From Corinectria fuckeliana (taxonomy: Eukaryota > Ascomycota > Sordariomycetes > Hypocreales > Nectriaceae), in assembly GCA_019137255.1 (NCBI GenBank), contig WPDH01000137.1:124001-188000 (forward strand): a stretch of DNA of 64,000 bases, read 5' to 3'. The position numbers were made by a program, and so were the translations under genes. Positions within the stretch are counted from its first letter, which is position 1. Each line of letters begins with the position of its first letter. Of the stretch, positions 43,666 through 55,742 are shown one piece after another. The notes under the pieces are model-generated. The model did no database searches and had not been told where the DNA came from. It worked only from the letters and a program-made list of their open reading frames with translations.

Positions 43666-45288
43666 ATGAAAGTGCGCAAAATAACCGTCTGCCAAGAATG
43701 CAGGACACGGAAGCTCGGGGTCCGTCTTCTGCCTCAACTGCTTACTCCATCACCGACGCGTCTTAGTATGACGGGAATCAACCCGCGTGCTCCCAATGCC
43801 TCCTGAGAGGGCGTGAGTGCCCGGGATACCAAGTTGGCCTCATTTTCCGGAACCCTCTAACGCCGAGGCTGTCACCCCCTGTACGGACCTCAAAGGGAAC
43901 AAGAAAACGGGCCAAACCAAACAAGAGAGTCGCCGCCAAGAAAGCTCACACTCATACGCCATGCATAACCAACCCAGGCCTCGTCCCTCATGCTCACCCC
44001 TTGAGCTGGCCTTTACGGGACATTGTTTCGCTGTGCGCTCAGAACTTCATCCCCGCAAGTGAACTTGCGCTTTCTTCCATCAACTCGGCCTTGTCGCAGT
44101 CACGAATATGCGGCTCGTGGATTAAAGTGCTGCCAGCACTAGTAGAAAAAAAAAGACAGCCAGTATCTTCTTCCGCTCGCCATCAAAGCCTTTGGAATCT
44201 CCATTGTGGCTAGGGGACCCAATGGCCGAGCGCCAGTGTCGGACGCCCTGGAAGCACAATCTGCGGCGGTGCATGCCTTGAGGGACGCCATTCGCCACTA
44301 TAACAACTCGTCTTTTGACGCAATGGCGGCTGCCGTAATGTGCCTCTATCTCTCAGAAGTTGTGCCGCACCGTCCCTCAATCTGCATTTGGTCCCTTGCT
44401 TACGGTCCCTAGCTGATGATACCCAGTTCGCACAATGCCTACACGGTGCATGCGAAAGGAATCAGCGACCTGATTCAGCTTTATCAGCCCAAATACTATG
44501 AAGCTGGAATCTCTCATAAGTCTTTTGCTGGATTTCGTCCTCTTCTGGTACTCCCTCTTGTCGAATTTGGCTTCCCGTGCTTACCAGTGAGTCAGATTCT
44601 TGATGGGTTTCGGACTCGCAGATCTAGCTTCCTCTCACGCGACACCTGGAAGAATGAACCGTTTCGCGTCTTTGCCAAGGTGCCCCTGCAAGATCTTCTG
44701 GACGAGGCAAGTGTAATATCGTCGCTTCTCGAAAGACTGGACAACTCCAAGCACGGTTCATTCAGACATGCACGACTCGTTGCCCAAGATGTGCTGTTGA
44801 AATTTGCCGATAAACTCGACCTTCTCAATCAATGGTATCAACGAACTTCGGCAACATCCAAAGGCCCCTTATGGTGGCAAGAGTCCCCAGCCGGTGGCGA
44901 AGACTGTACATGGTTCACGGATATCACAATGGCCAACTCTCTTACTCACTGCTAGGCGTTCTGGATCTTTTGCATCACGCAGATCAGACAGTTAAGGGCC
45001 GAATATCCAAGTCTAAATGAACATTTGATGCAGGTCGACGGCGATCCCCCAGAAAGTGACTCTGTGTCGCGAAAGATGACGGAGATGGCACGCTGGATCC
45101 TACAAAGCGTCGACTTTTTGATGCAGGACTAGATGAAGTTCTTTGGGATCGCTTCCGCTGTCTTTCCCATCCAAACAGCATGCAGCCTATTGGAAGCTAA
45201 TGTTGGTAGATGTCAAGGCGAACTTGGCTGGGTACGTGAAAGGGCTATTGAGAAGATCCTACAGCATGTATATCGAGATGTTATCTAG
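43666..45288 (+). pseudogene. Zn(II)2Cys6 transcription factor remnant
   Basis: The ATG at 43666 starts a binuclear zinc cluster split by an intron: VCQECRTRKLG, then YDGNQPACSQCLLRGRECPG. The third zinc Cys is replaced by Tyr (TGT to TAT). A basic stretch follows (RTSKGTRKRAKPNKR). A frameshift near 44185 leads into GISIVARGPNGRAP and SFDAMAAAVMCLYLSE, and a possible intron ends at 44412. The fungal TF middle domain continues (AYTVHAKGISDLIQLYQPKY, LDLLNQWYQRTSA) with TAGs at 44953-44955 (expected Trp) and 45130-45132, and ends near ILQHVYRDVI. Loss of a zinc ligand plus stops and a frameshift mean it no longer works. It may once have controlled a neighbouring gene set. Confidence 0.75.
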
Positions 45289-45568
45289 CCTGTGGCTCCT
45301 CCGTTGGTTTAGAGTGCTACCTAAAAGGCTTTCAAGTTGATCCCGAGCATCTGCGAACGGCGTGTGCAGGAAAAAAGGATTCGGAGTTTCAGCTCATATG
45401 ACCATGGACTAATTATCCAGAAGAATGTTATCTCGAGCAACGTAATAGACCTATTGCCGGAGATACTGAAGTGAGGAGTCCGAATATGTCAAATGCATAC
45501 AGTAAATGCAGCGAGATCATCTAGGTCTCCATTTGCGATAGCCCGAATACGTCGAACTTATATCGTCG

Positions 45569-46294
45569 TCACATAGCTTCCTGAGCACGCTTGATCTGTT
45601 GATCCATAAGCACCAAAGCAGTAGTGATCACCATGGCCTCCCATTGCCAGCCCAGGTCGCCCGTGGCCCCCGCGCCTCCAAACCCGACGCTCCACCACCT
45701 GTTGAACGAAGTCGAGCTCTTGGAGCAGACGGCGACAACCTCCTCCCTATCGCCCTTGCTGGCCCGACTGTCGGTCTCTCTAGCTGCAGTGGCGCTGCCT
45801 CTCCTTAGTTGGACCAGCTTGTAGCCTGACGACTTGCCACCTAGCAGTTCCTGGATGTTTTCGTTGCTGCTGGATCGCCACTCGAACTCCTCCTTGCGGC
45901 CTGTGGCGTTTGTCTCTATGGCGAATCGCCAGGACGTCTTGTTGCCGCTGCCTTTGCTGTAGACGAGTTCCTTGACGGCGTTTTCATCGCTCCCTAGGAT
46001 TGGCGGTATCGTCACCTGATAGGTGCTCTCCACGTAGCGCGCAGAAGCAATAACAGAGTCTTCATGCGTAGGCCCTGAATGCAAAATGACGTCTGGTAGG
46101 TTGTCGCTTCGGGGTTTTCGGCCTGGGTTCCTGCTGACGGCGTATAAGGGCTGTTCTTGGTCTTCGGCGAGGAACCAGCCGTCTGCTCGCGTGGTCTTCT
46201 CGCCGTAGACATCCAGCTTGAGAGGAAAAACGGGGACCGTGTCGACGCCGGCAAGGCCCGGATACTGCCCCGTTGCTGATGCTCGGTGTGACAT
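45569..46294 (-). CDS. Uncharacterised protein, possibly tubby C-terminal/LURP-one-like
   Basis: A single open frame of 241 codons with no signal peptide or membrane segment. The alternating beta-strand pattern (YQVTIPPILGSDENAVKELV, TSWRFAIETNATGRKEEFEW, GYKLVQLRRG) and a C-terminal hydrophobic helix (MVITTALVLMDQQIKRAQEA) resemble fungal proteins with a tubby/LURP-one-like barrel. This is pattern recognition only. The frame is intact and its composition fits a real gene. Confidence 0.55.
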   Translation of the reverse strand: MSHRASATGQYPGLAGVDTVPVFPLKLDVYGEKTTRADGWFLAEDQEQPLYAVSRNPGRKPRSDNLPDVILHSGPTHEDSVIASARYVESTYQVTIPPILGSDENAVKELVYSKGSGNKTSWRFAIETNATGRKEEFEWRSSSNENIQELLGGKSSGYKLVQLRRGSATAARETDSRASKGDREEVVAVCSKSSTSFNRWWSVGFGGAGATGDLGWQWEAMVITTALVLMDQQIKRAQEAM

Positions 46295-48019
46295 GTCTGG
46301 CTCGACTGCAGCGTTACTAGGATGCAGTGCCCTGTAGTGAGCTATTAAGGCCGCGGTTTGATGCTTGGCGGCGAATCAAGCTCGCTGAGAGGGAGCGCGG
46401 CGGTCCCAAATAGGGGCGTGTAGTGTAGGCCTTTCGTCAGTTTCTGGCGCAAATTCGGGCTTCAAGGGGCAACACCTGGCAATCAAGAGACATTCGGATC
46501 CCACTGATGACTTTAGCAGGTTTTCGTGTCGGGCAAAGTGCTCAGCCCATATTGGCACGCTAGGCTGTAATCGAAACCGCCTCACAGCCAGGTGAACAGA
46601 CACGTGGGATATCTACAAGGTACCTTGCCATCTCCATTCGGCGCTACCCCGCCCGAAGTTTCTCTTCACGCCTTTGGGGGATGTTGATTCTGTTGTAAAT
46701 GGAAGAAAGTGTTTGGGCAGGAATAGATTCACGTGCATCCCAAGCCATTGGTGCATCCCAGCTTGGCTATGAGGAATCTGCTCAGTCGCCTCAGTTCTAC
46801 CTCTTCACTTAAAGGCAGTTGGTCTGCACTCCCTCAGGGCTGATCCTCCAGGATTGTTATCCAGAGCAGAATCTTGGTAAAGTGCTGGTAAAGTGCTGCT
46901 TAATTGCCATACAAAAGTTCGTCCTTAGGCGTTGGAAAAAAGGTCTCTAGGTCCACGAGCCTCGCTAGTATAAGACGCAGGAGTGGGCTCAAGCCGGGAT
47001 GGAAATCCCGCTGTAACCAACCTCACCTGACGTCCTCCAACGTTCTATCTCTATTCTTGGCTTGTGGGAGGAGGTAGCAGTGCAGGTCACCATCGGGTGA
47101 CTGTCCTTAGGTTCTGTATTGTAATTTATGGACTTCATACCGCTATTAGCTAACTCCCTACACAGGCTATGAAAGCACCTTTCTCTAAACACGCACTTTA
47201 CGATGCTTGGCTGCACAACGTCATCGGTTGATATGAAACGCTACGTGTCCACCCAAATGCATGCTCTGCTCATTGGGTTGCTATGGCTTGGAATTCTACC
47301 ACATCTCGCCACTCGGATCGACTCTGCAGGATTATTGCGCATTTCAGCCGCAATATTACGGGGCAGTTGGGCGCCGACCGTTCACCGCCGGAAGACAGTC
47401 GAATGATGATGTGCATGCATCTGAAGCCATTGCTGACGGCGAGGGTAGCACGAAGCAGTTCCTTCTCGTATGATGCTCAGCTAGCAGACAAAACCAGCGA
47501 CATAGCTCGTGAATAGCTGGCATCTTAGTAAGTTACCCAAACCTTTAAGCTGCTGTCGAGCGCACTAAAGAAGATAAAGTTATTTTGATACTTAGATGAG
47601 CTTACACTTACTTGAACTAATTCGCACTGTTGAGCCCTTTCCTGCATGGTATTCTTTGGGGGGTTGACAGAGTATCCGCGGAGATCTGGCGATGACCATG
47701 CACTTTAGCTCGTATGTACTGCTACTGGAAAATGTGTGGCCGACAGATCAGCAGAGTGTGCCATGGAACTGATATTTTTGAACAGATACGAAGTGCTGAC
47801 TGTACATAAGCTGCATTGTCCCGTATGCTAAGCGAAGTTAGCCACGCTGTGTTTGCAGCATGGAGCATCAGCGGGGATTATTGTGAGATGTTTCAAGTGC
47901 TCTATGCGAATGCGAACTCCTGCTATCCGTGTATATATACTGGGTTGCGAGAATCATTGTGCCCTGAGCCACCAAGTTCCCCAACAATCTCATCAAACCT
48001 TCTCACTCGCGCAACCAAC
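46295..48019. other. No gene recognised
   Basis: About 1.7 kb of intergenic DNA with short frames only. A TATA-like run (gtatatatac) near 47931 probably serves the secreted protein gene downstream. Confidence 0.4.
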
Positions 48020-48418
48020 ATGTCAATCATCAAAGTCTTCGTTCTCTTCTCCGGCCTGGCTATCATGGCAACCAACGCCAGCCAACACTACCCGGATCCT
48101 ACCACCACAGCCACTGCGATGGCCACAATCACCAGTGGCTGTCTCGAGCCCGACTCCGTGTGCGGTGTTGAAGGCAAATTCAACGGCAACCCGGACTTCG
48201 AATGGAACGGCACTGTGGAAGGCGCCGACAACGCGTTCCAGTGTCAAGAAATTTGCGGCGATGGCAGACATGGTGTTTGCGAGGCCTTTGAGTACATCCC
48301 CGCCGAGAAGAAATGCCATAATTACCGGTATCCTGTCAAGAACATCTTCATACCCGAAGCTGGAACTGGGGTTTTCTTTTGGGATATGGAGTGTTGGAAG
48401 TGTCCAGATACTGAGTAA
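48020..48418 (+). CDS. Small secreted protein with 8 Cys, PAN/Apple-like
   Basis: A single exon of 132 residues. A signal peptide (MSIIKVFVLFSGLAIMATNA) is followed by a Thr/Ala-rich linker and eight cysteines (CLEPDSVC, CQEIC, VCEAF, KKCHNY, ECWKC). The order CQEIC..GVCEAFEYIPAEKKCHNY is like the core of PAN/Apple domains, which bind protein or carbohydrate. The start was chosen because it gives the signal peptide. Longer in-frame upstream sequence lacks one. Likely extracellular; role unknown. Confidence 0.75.
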   Translation: MSIIKVFVLFSGLAIMATNASQHYPDPTTTATAMATITSGCLEPDSVCGVEGKFNGNPDFEWNGTVEGADNAFQCQEICGDGRHGVCEAFEYIPAEKKCHNYRYPVKNIFIPEAGTGVFFWDMECWKCPDTE

Positions 48419-49499
48419 CCTTTGTCGGTTCTTGTATAAGGTTGGGGTCTTGAACGGGTTGCTGTCAGTGTTGCTTAGTATTTTATGCAGTTGGAATTGA
48501 TCGCACGAAAACATGTTGTGTACAAGCTCCTCTGAGCAGCAGCATAAGCCTCCTCTTGTCGTCTCCAACGTAGTGATCACGATATTTCCAGACCTACAGG
48601 AAAGCAGTCAGAGCAAGTCGCAACAATGTTTCTGGGCAGAGGCGGCAACATGACCAGCGTCTCTCAAACCAGACCTCGTCATCCACGCCGCCCTAATGAT
48701 TGAGAAGCCTTACTTTCGCGAGTTGTTTCTGCATATTTTCCCTTCATTGACGCCTTGGACTCTTTGGACAAGGATCATTACACCATTCATTGACGTCTTG
48801 GATTGGCATGACAGGAATCTTGTCGTTATGCTAGTAAACAGCCCCGAGAGTTTGACAGATGCTGTCCTCATAGTGAGTGGCAGTTTTGGCGAAGAATATT
48901 AGTAAATGATAATACCAACCAGAGCTCCGTCTAATTCTTCCTGAATCTTGTGTACCACAGCTCAATTAATTGCTGAGACGAATGAGAGCTGTTATTCTCT
49001 GATTATAGCCGGGGTTCTGAAGGCTTCGGAAAATTGCATGAGCTGGTGACTTCTGGGGGACATGCTTGATCGACACTGAGTTCGAACAAACCAAGTCCGC
49101 GAGAGAACGAGTGACAAGATCCAAGAAAAGGAAGCTTCAGCAGCTGCTCTTCGAGACAAAGACATGGAGGCCAAATCGAACACGCGGATGAGATGAAATA
49201 CCAGAGACTAATCATAGTTCAATGAAAGGAAACGGAAACACCGAGTATGAGTAAGTCAGGAAGACAGACGTGGATGAAGTCAGCAGGTAAAGAAAAATCA
49301 CAGAGGGAAGTTATTATCCATTGACAGGAGACAGCGTGGACACCAAGAACGAAGGGAACACCGAGAGAGGCAGGTGGAGATTCAAGGAGTAAAAGGAAGA
49401 GACAAACAGCAAACAATATGGCGAGACTATATTAGGTCAAGAAAGAGCTAGGAGACTTGGCGGAGGGTAAAAGATCCAACTATCGCGGGAGCTCGCCGG
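48419..49499. other. No gene recognised
   Basis: Short frames only. A 68-codon frame at 48696-48902 is unassigned. Confidence 0.4.
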
Positions 49500-50957
49500 C
49501 AAGGAGTGTCTTCAAAAACCGCTGAGCCGCGTGTCCTTGGGCCCGCCAGGAACTGGAAAATCTACGACCGCCAAGCTCTACGGGCAGACAATGGCAGATT
49601 TAGACTCGTGTCCACTAACAAGGTCGTTGCCATCACGCCCGGAGACTTAACAGACTTCATAGGCGAGTACGAGGTCAAATCGGTCGCCATTCTGAGCATG
49701 ACGCTCAGCGAAGTACTCATCATCGATGATACCTACGCTGTCTACCAGAGCAACGATCGGAAAGCACCTCACGAGACGGACGATTACCGACTAGGCTGCT
49801 TGGACATGATTGTCACGCAAGTTCACCGCAAGCCGGACGAGGATCGGTGCGTCAACCCCGTGGGCTACGTAGACTTAATGGAGGACAAGTTGTACCACGT
49901 GAAACCCGGGCTATGGAGACATTATCCGCTCGAAAGTGCGCTTATATTTAGAAACAATGATGATAAGCAACTCCATGAAATCTCCCGGCAGAAGATGTAC
50001 GATGAGAACGTCACGGCCAAGTAGCCAGCCATGGATTTGCAGCTGCAGTCGTAGGTAGGATGTGGGATCGACCTAATTGTAGCAACGGTGGCGATTCCAG
50101 AATTTACTTGATATTGCCAAAGTTCGCTTTCTAAAGAAAATTCCAAAGACAGAGGACGAAAGATTAGCAGCCATAGTTCTAGCACCGTAGGATTTCCACC
50201 TCAAATAGTACCAAGGTACAGTAGCTTGCAGCAGAGTCTCCAAAGGGCTGATTGGCTTTAAAGGCATCATCGACGAGCTGCGAAAGTATCAGCGCACCGC
50301 GGCCAACATGCGGCTTTACGGAAATACCCGCGGCGAAGAGCCCCGTTTATCCTTTTCTTCAGACGACTGCCCGATACGGGAAGGTATCTAGATCCTCGGG
50401 TGGTAGGAGCTATGAGGACGAGGCGGTTGGGAAGCTCGTAGACTGTGTCACTAAGCCGCGATACCTCAACAAACTTGCTAACTTCATCCATGAGGACGAT
50501 ACTTTCATCCGAGTCAGACTGCGGTTTCACAAGCTGGCGCTCATGATGGGATGGGCCAATGCCCAAGGGGTGCAGACGTTGGCAGGTATTGTCGTAGCGG
50601 AGGTCTATTGGCGGGACCCGGAGAATAGTAGAGGTGAGATGATCAGTGGAGATGCTCGAACTGCGTTAAAGGTTCCTGAAGCAAGATAGAAACGGGCATT
50701 AGCGCAGGACTGGACAGCCCTCTGTACTGTTGACTGCAAAGTCGGCTACCAGCATAGGCGTGGTTGCCGTAGCCGAGGAAGACAATGTAGCCCTCGGCAC
50801 TGACTATTCTGGGCTCGTTAAGGATGGCTTTGATGGCTACGGCGATTATCTCATTGTTAGTGAACGGATACGAAGACTTGTTGATGAAGTGCAACTGGAG
50901 GTTGCCAAACGATTCACTGAGCACAGTATGTTGATTTGTGAATCTTCAGCTCTTTGA
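49500..50957 (+). pseudogene. AAA ATPase (CbxX/CfxQ-like) remnant
   Basis: The Walker A block LGPPGTGKSTTAKLYGQTMA is readable near 49537-49600. A frameshift moves the rest of the domain to another frame: ITPGDLTDFIGEYEVKS, Walker B EVLIIDDTYAVYQS, DDYRLGCLDMIVTQVH, and PGLWRHYPLESALIF with the arginine-finger-like region, ending at TAG about 50022. A second AAA module follows in pieces: GIIDELRKYQRTAANMRLYG, and EAVGKLVDCVTKPRYLNKLA. The order is that of fungal proteins with repeated CbxX/SpoVK-type AAA domains. Stops and shifts make it non-functional. The last open frame (to 50957) may be its C-terminal end. Confidence 0.65.
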
Positions 50958-52123
50958 TAAATATGTACTTAATTCAAGGAACGGATGAATGGAAAGACAT
51001 AGTTTCGCAACGGTATTTTCTTTTAGATGCGTGAGGGTGGGGAGATAATTATGATTGACTTGGTGTATAAATTGCCAACTCGTAGGTAGAAGTATCTATA
51101 CTCTTTTAAATTATGAGATTCTACACCGCTATGTAGGCTTTTGTTGTAGGCCTACAAGCCAACGAAGGTAGATTATTAGTTTCAAAGTGGGGAAGGTATC
51201 CTCATACATCCATGCCTAGCTGAACCGGAGTTGCTCCGATCCAATTAAGAAAAGGGCAATGATCTTCACTTTAGATGTCTAGCGGAAAGCTGAAAGCCGA
51301 ACTATTGATCGACCTGACACGCCCACAGTCCTAAAGTAGGGACGGGAGAGATACCCGATTAAAAAAATAAAAAAAGGCAATGATCTTCACGAGGTACACA
51401 GCTGAAAGCTTGAGTAGCGGTTTGGATATCTAAGCACTTGGCAGCTAGGCCTATACTTCACTTACTACCATGCACCACCACCATTTCGCTAACCCTACGC
51501 TTTTGCTAGGCCAGGAAAAGAATGCACCACCAACCCTCAATGATTTCACTTACACAAAATTAGGCTAAATCAAGAGCTACCTAACCCAGTTTGACTCTAA
51601 TAAATAAAGGCCCAGAGGGCAGCAACAAGTTGTACAGTCATTATCAACATATTAGTATCGCAGGAGGAAGAGGGACTGGAAATCTGAAATACCGACCTAG
51701 AAACAAAGACCTACCTGACGGGCCTATACTTCATTCGGTCTACTACAAGCTAAATAACCGAGATTATGCCTAAACCCCATGCGGATTGGATGACACTTAA
51801 CGTTATTGAGAATTAGACAACATATTGTAAGACACCCCCTACCGATCTGCAGCTTAAAGCGTGGTCGTAATTTCAAGACAGAGCTACGGAATGCGCGGAC
51901 TGGTTTCCGGCAGGTCACGTCTAGCATTATGACCGCCAATTGTCTCAGAGCTAAAAGTCTCAGTGCTGACCGTAAGATCTCCACAACCAGCTGCCCATTG
52001 ACTGCATTGCTTTCCCGCATTTTTGCATTGGCCCCATGCTTGGAGACAGAGATAAAAGAAACAACTTATATTGGATGCGGAAGCTTCTCGGTTCTTGGCC
52101 ATCATGTTTCTGCCAACCCCAAG
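50958..52123. other. No gene recognised
   Basis: Intergenic, with a duplicated word (ggcaatgatcttcac near 51257 and 51376) and an A-rich tract near 51360. The end is the promoter of the multicopper oxidase. Confidence 0.4.
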
Positions 52124-54034
52124 ATGGCTCTGTTGACATACTTGCAGGTGTTGCTCGTCCTTGCCCAGTCCTTGGGCGCGACTGCTCTCCCGTCCCGCCA
52201 CGAGAGAACAAAAGAATATGATCTGACCTTGACTTGGGAAAAACATGCCCCTGATGGATTTAAGCGAGAGATGATACTGGTCAATGGACAGTCACCAGGA
52301 CCTGTTCTGGATGTTAATCAGGATGACTGGGTCATTGTTCGGGTCCATAACATGTCACCCTTCAACAGCACCATTCACTTCCATGGTATGCCTCGGGGAT
52401 GAAGCTTGGAAATCCACTCGCTCACATTTTCAGGTGTCGAAATGAAAAACACGCCCTGGTCGGATGGGGTTCCCGGAGTCACGCAGCAATCTATCCTTCC
52501 CGGCAACAGCTTCAAGTACGAATTCGAAGCGACCCAGTACGGCAGTTACTGGTATCACTCCCATTCTCTAGGACAGATCGAAGACGGTCTTTATGGTCCC
52601 ATTGTCATCCATCCGCGGGCCGGCAACCTAAAGCCTTTCCATCACATCTCCATCGAAGCTGCCGCGCTGCTGGCGATGGAAGAAGCCGAGCGAAATGTTA
52701 TACCACTAGTCATCTCTGACTTTATGCATATTACTTCGGAGGCTAAGTGGGAAATGACGACTAAGGCTGGCTTTGAAGACTCATGCTACGACTCGATACT
52801 ATTCAATGGGAAGGGCAGGGTTCATTGCCTGTCCCCGAAAGAAATCGACTCGCACCTCAACGACGTGCAGAAAGGGTATTTGGCATTGGTTCCTGGATCC
52901 TCCATGACCGACAAGGCGTAAGATAGATCCCTCGTCCAAAATGGGTTATGACTAACTATCATTAGCTGTCTTCCTCCGGATGTGCTTATCGCTTTTGGGG
53001 GTGGAGAGGGAGACCCGAATATTGTCCTTCCTGGAACCTTCACTGACTGTGAAGAGACTCGTGGATCCGTAGAGGTTGTCACGGCACACAAACCAGCGTG
53101 CTCGCCTAGCCCGTGGACTGCCATTGATATTATTGGCGCTATCAACTTCGTCACTGGCGTCTTCTCAATCGATGAGCATGACATGTGGGTCTATGCTATG
53201 GATGGATCTTATATTGAGCCTCAGAAGGTCCAAGCAATCACTGTCACGAACGGTGACAGGTATAGCGTCCTTGTCAACACCCAGAAGTCCGGAGACTTCA
53301 AGATCCGTTTCAACGTCAACAGCGCGCCGCAGATGATCACGGGTCACGCTGTCTTACGAGTGGAAGGCGGGAGCGACGGCATTGACTCGAAGCCTTACAT
53401 CGATCTCGTCGGCCTTCCCTTAAGCGCGGATCTCGTTTTCTTTAACCAAACCGTGGCATTTCCCTATCCCCCCGATCCACCGGCTCAGAATGCTGATGCT
53501 TTCTTCCATCTCGATATGAAGATTGATGGTGCGTCGTACCTCTGGGCCATGAACAACTCACGGCTTATGCCCACGAATCTTGACTCCAACTCGATACCCA
53601 TCTTATTCCATCCAGATCCTTACGCACACAACAATGTCACCATTTCGACTAAGCATGGCCAATGGGTTGACCTCATCCTCTTTGCATCTGTGTTTCCAAT
53701 GCCGCCTCATCCTATCCACAAACACGGTACCAAAATGTATCAAATTGGATCCGGCACGGGCCCATTCAAGTGGAATAATGTCGAGGAAGCGATGAAAGAA
53801 ATCCCCGAACAGTTCAATCTTGTCAACCCACCCCGGCGTGACGGTTTCGCCTCCCTCGCCGCGATCGACGATGTCACTTGGGTGGCAGTTCGATATCACG
53901 CCACCAACCCAGGCGCGTGGCTGCTGCATTGTCATATCAGTAATCACTTAATGGGAGGCATGATGATGGTCATCCAGGATGGAGTAGACCAGTGGCCGAC
54001 AGTTCCAGAAGAGTACCTCAACTATAGTGCTTAA
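52124..54034 (+). CDS. Secreted multicopper oxidase (ascomycete laccase-like)
   Basis: Three exons, 52124-52385, 52434-52917 and 52966-54034 (two 48-bp introns), encode 604 residues. A signal peptide (MALLTYLQVLLVLAQSLGA) precedes three cupredoxin domains. All four copper-ligand motifs are present: HFHG (about 85-88, rebuilt across intron 1), WYHSHS (about 126-131), HPIHKHG (about 496-502) and LHCHISNHLMGGM (about 569-581). The enzyme should oxidise phenolic or similar substrates with reduction of oxygen to water. The overall pattern recalls Abr1-type oxidases of conidial pigment synthesis, but no polyketide synthase is nearby, so the substrate is open. It appears intact. Without splicing the frame would end at 52402. 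Confidence 0.92.
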
Positions 54035-55117
54035 GGAAAAGAAACGTTCCATAGACAGCTAGGAAGCTTCCATGGCACAGTGGCAAAGTGCTCCCCTGGC
54101 AAGGTGGTCGCTTAAGCTGTTGTCAGTTTGTCCGGCCGGAGGGATGGATGAATTTCTCCTCACAGTTTGAAGAAGTTACTTTGTACTACGATGTGGAGTG
54201 GATTTGTAGTAAGGATTAGTATTGACTAAATTATCTTAGTTACTTTAATTGATAGATTTATTACTTTCAACAACTATTACTTAATATAGTATATCTTAAT
54301 ATACTTCAACTAATATGTAATCCTATCCCTAATATAAACCTAGATACCTAGGTCGTCTTAGATAACCTCACTATTATAAGAGTATCTTAGAGGTCAGTAT
54401 ATAAGAGGGTGTTAACTGTCCTATAGCTGCGCTAATAAGCCTTTCCTCGGAGCGCGGGTCTCAGTACTTGCACTACCCTTGCCATCATTCGCAGTTTCAT
54501 GCTAGATTGCTCCAAAGGACTACTCAGAACTTGAAAGCTAGAGGCGCCCGTAGTCTAGTTCAGCCACGAGCTGGTGCGTGATTCCGTTCCGAGAATGGCG
54601 GTCTAGGGGGGTGTGACCGGATCTTGGAAATCTTTCCAAGGGCAAACCAGTCGAATGCATGGCAGGCCTCCTTCTCATAGTCACTCTTAATGGAAACAAA
54701 ATAACGGAAGAAGCGTGTCAAGGCCTCATAAGAGAAGACGGATACCTAGGTGTACAACGCATGGCTACTCCCACAGAGCATTTCACCTGGACGAGCACCC
54801 GCATATCGGCAACATTAAAATGAAGCCATTTGCTTCCTTATCCTACTACTACAAGTACGTAATGCCCCTGGACTAATGCTAGCTACACAGCTAGCGCATT
54901 GGCCGTTGCTGTTCTCGGTGCAATCTATTGACAGACTATTAAAGTGGCTTGCCCACTAAGCTCTTGTTCAGCCCTCCAGCACCACTCCGTAAATTGGATG
55001 GCGTTATTATTGTATTGTTGCAGTATTTATGGGGTATAAATTATATTTGAATGATGTCTTCGCCCACCACCGCTCTTGTTTGTTTCTTTTTACCCAACTT
55101 CGTCACTCGCTATCATC
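54035..55117. other. No gene recognised; AT-rich patch
   Basis: The stretch 54230-54420 is AT-rich with many TA steps and may be a small decayed repeat. The rest is ordinary intergenic DNA. Confidence 0.4.
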
Positions 55118-55742
55118 ATGGTCCAACTCAAGTCTCTCGTTTTCACTTTGGTAACATGGGCTTTTCTGGGCGCTCAAGCAGGCCCATGCAATTCTTGTAC
55201 TTCGACGAACATTCTGCAAGACTCCGGTTTCGAAGACAACACGACACCGTGGCAGTTCACCGATCAGGTTGAGATCACGGCTAACGCTGCCAATGCGGAG
55301 TACGCGCACACTGACGAGCACTACTTGTATGCTATACCATCAAACTCCTGCTACGATTCTGGTCTAATCGCACTATTCTAGGTATGCCTACGTCGCCGAA
55401 CGAGAATACGTGGAGAGATATGAGTTCTACCAGCAGCTTTCGGGACTCAAGGCCAACGAGCCGTACACGCTTCAGTACTTCTACTCAATCATCAACGATG
55501 ATGGCCTACACGACGGTGGTATCGACATCCTCACCTACCTCGATGACGTTCAAGTCGATTACAACCTCTTTCTGCGACTGGATCTGGGCGTCTGGTATTC
55601 TCAAACGGCGATTATTACTCCGACCTCTGACAGCCCAGTCTTGAAGATATCGCTTGGTGCTGGGGGGGACTACTTCTACGGTGCGGGCGTTCTTTTAGAT
55701 GATGTGACTTTGGGTAAAACTTGCGGACCTATTCGTAATTGA
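55118..55742 (+). CDS. Secreted protein, galactose-binding/CenC-like jelly-roll
   Basis: Exons 55118-55326 and 55382-55742 (55-bp GTATGC..TAG intron) encode 189 residues. A signal peptide (MVQLKSLVFTLVTWAFLGAQA) is followed by CNSCTSTNILQDSGFEDNTT with PWQFTDQVEI. A start with 'GFE ... PW' is typical of carbohydrate-binding jelly-roll modules found in fungal secreted proteins. The second exon adds the expected strands (YEFYQQLSGLKANEPYTLQY, LLDDVTLGKTCGP). No catalytic motif is seen. Probably an extracellular sugar-binding or cell-wall protein. The fold call is from pattern only. Confidence 0.7.

Noticed and set aside
47853..48500. 215-codon plus frame and a 185-codon minus frame over the 8-Cys secreted protein
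   Set aside because: Overlapping shadows. Only the 48020-48418 frame has a signal peptide and cysteine pattern.
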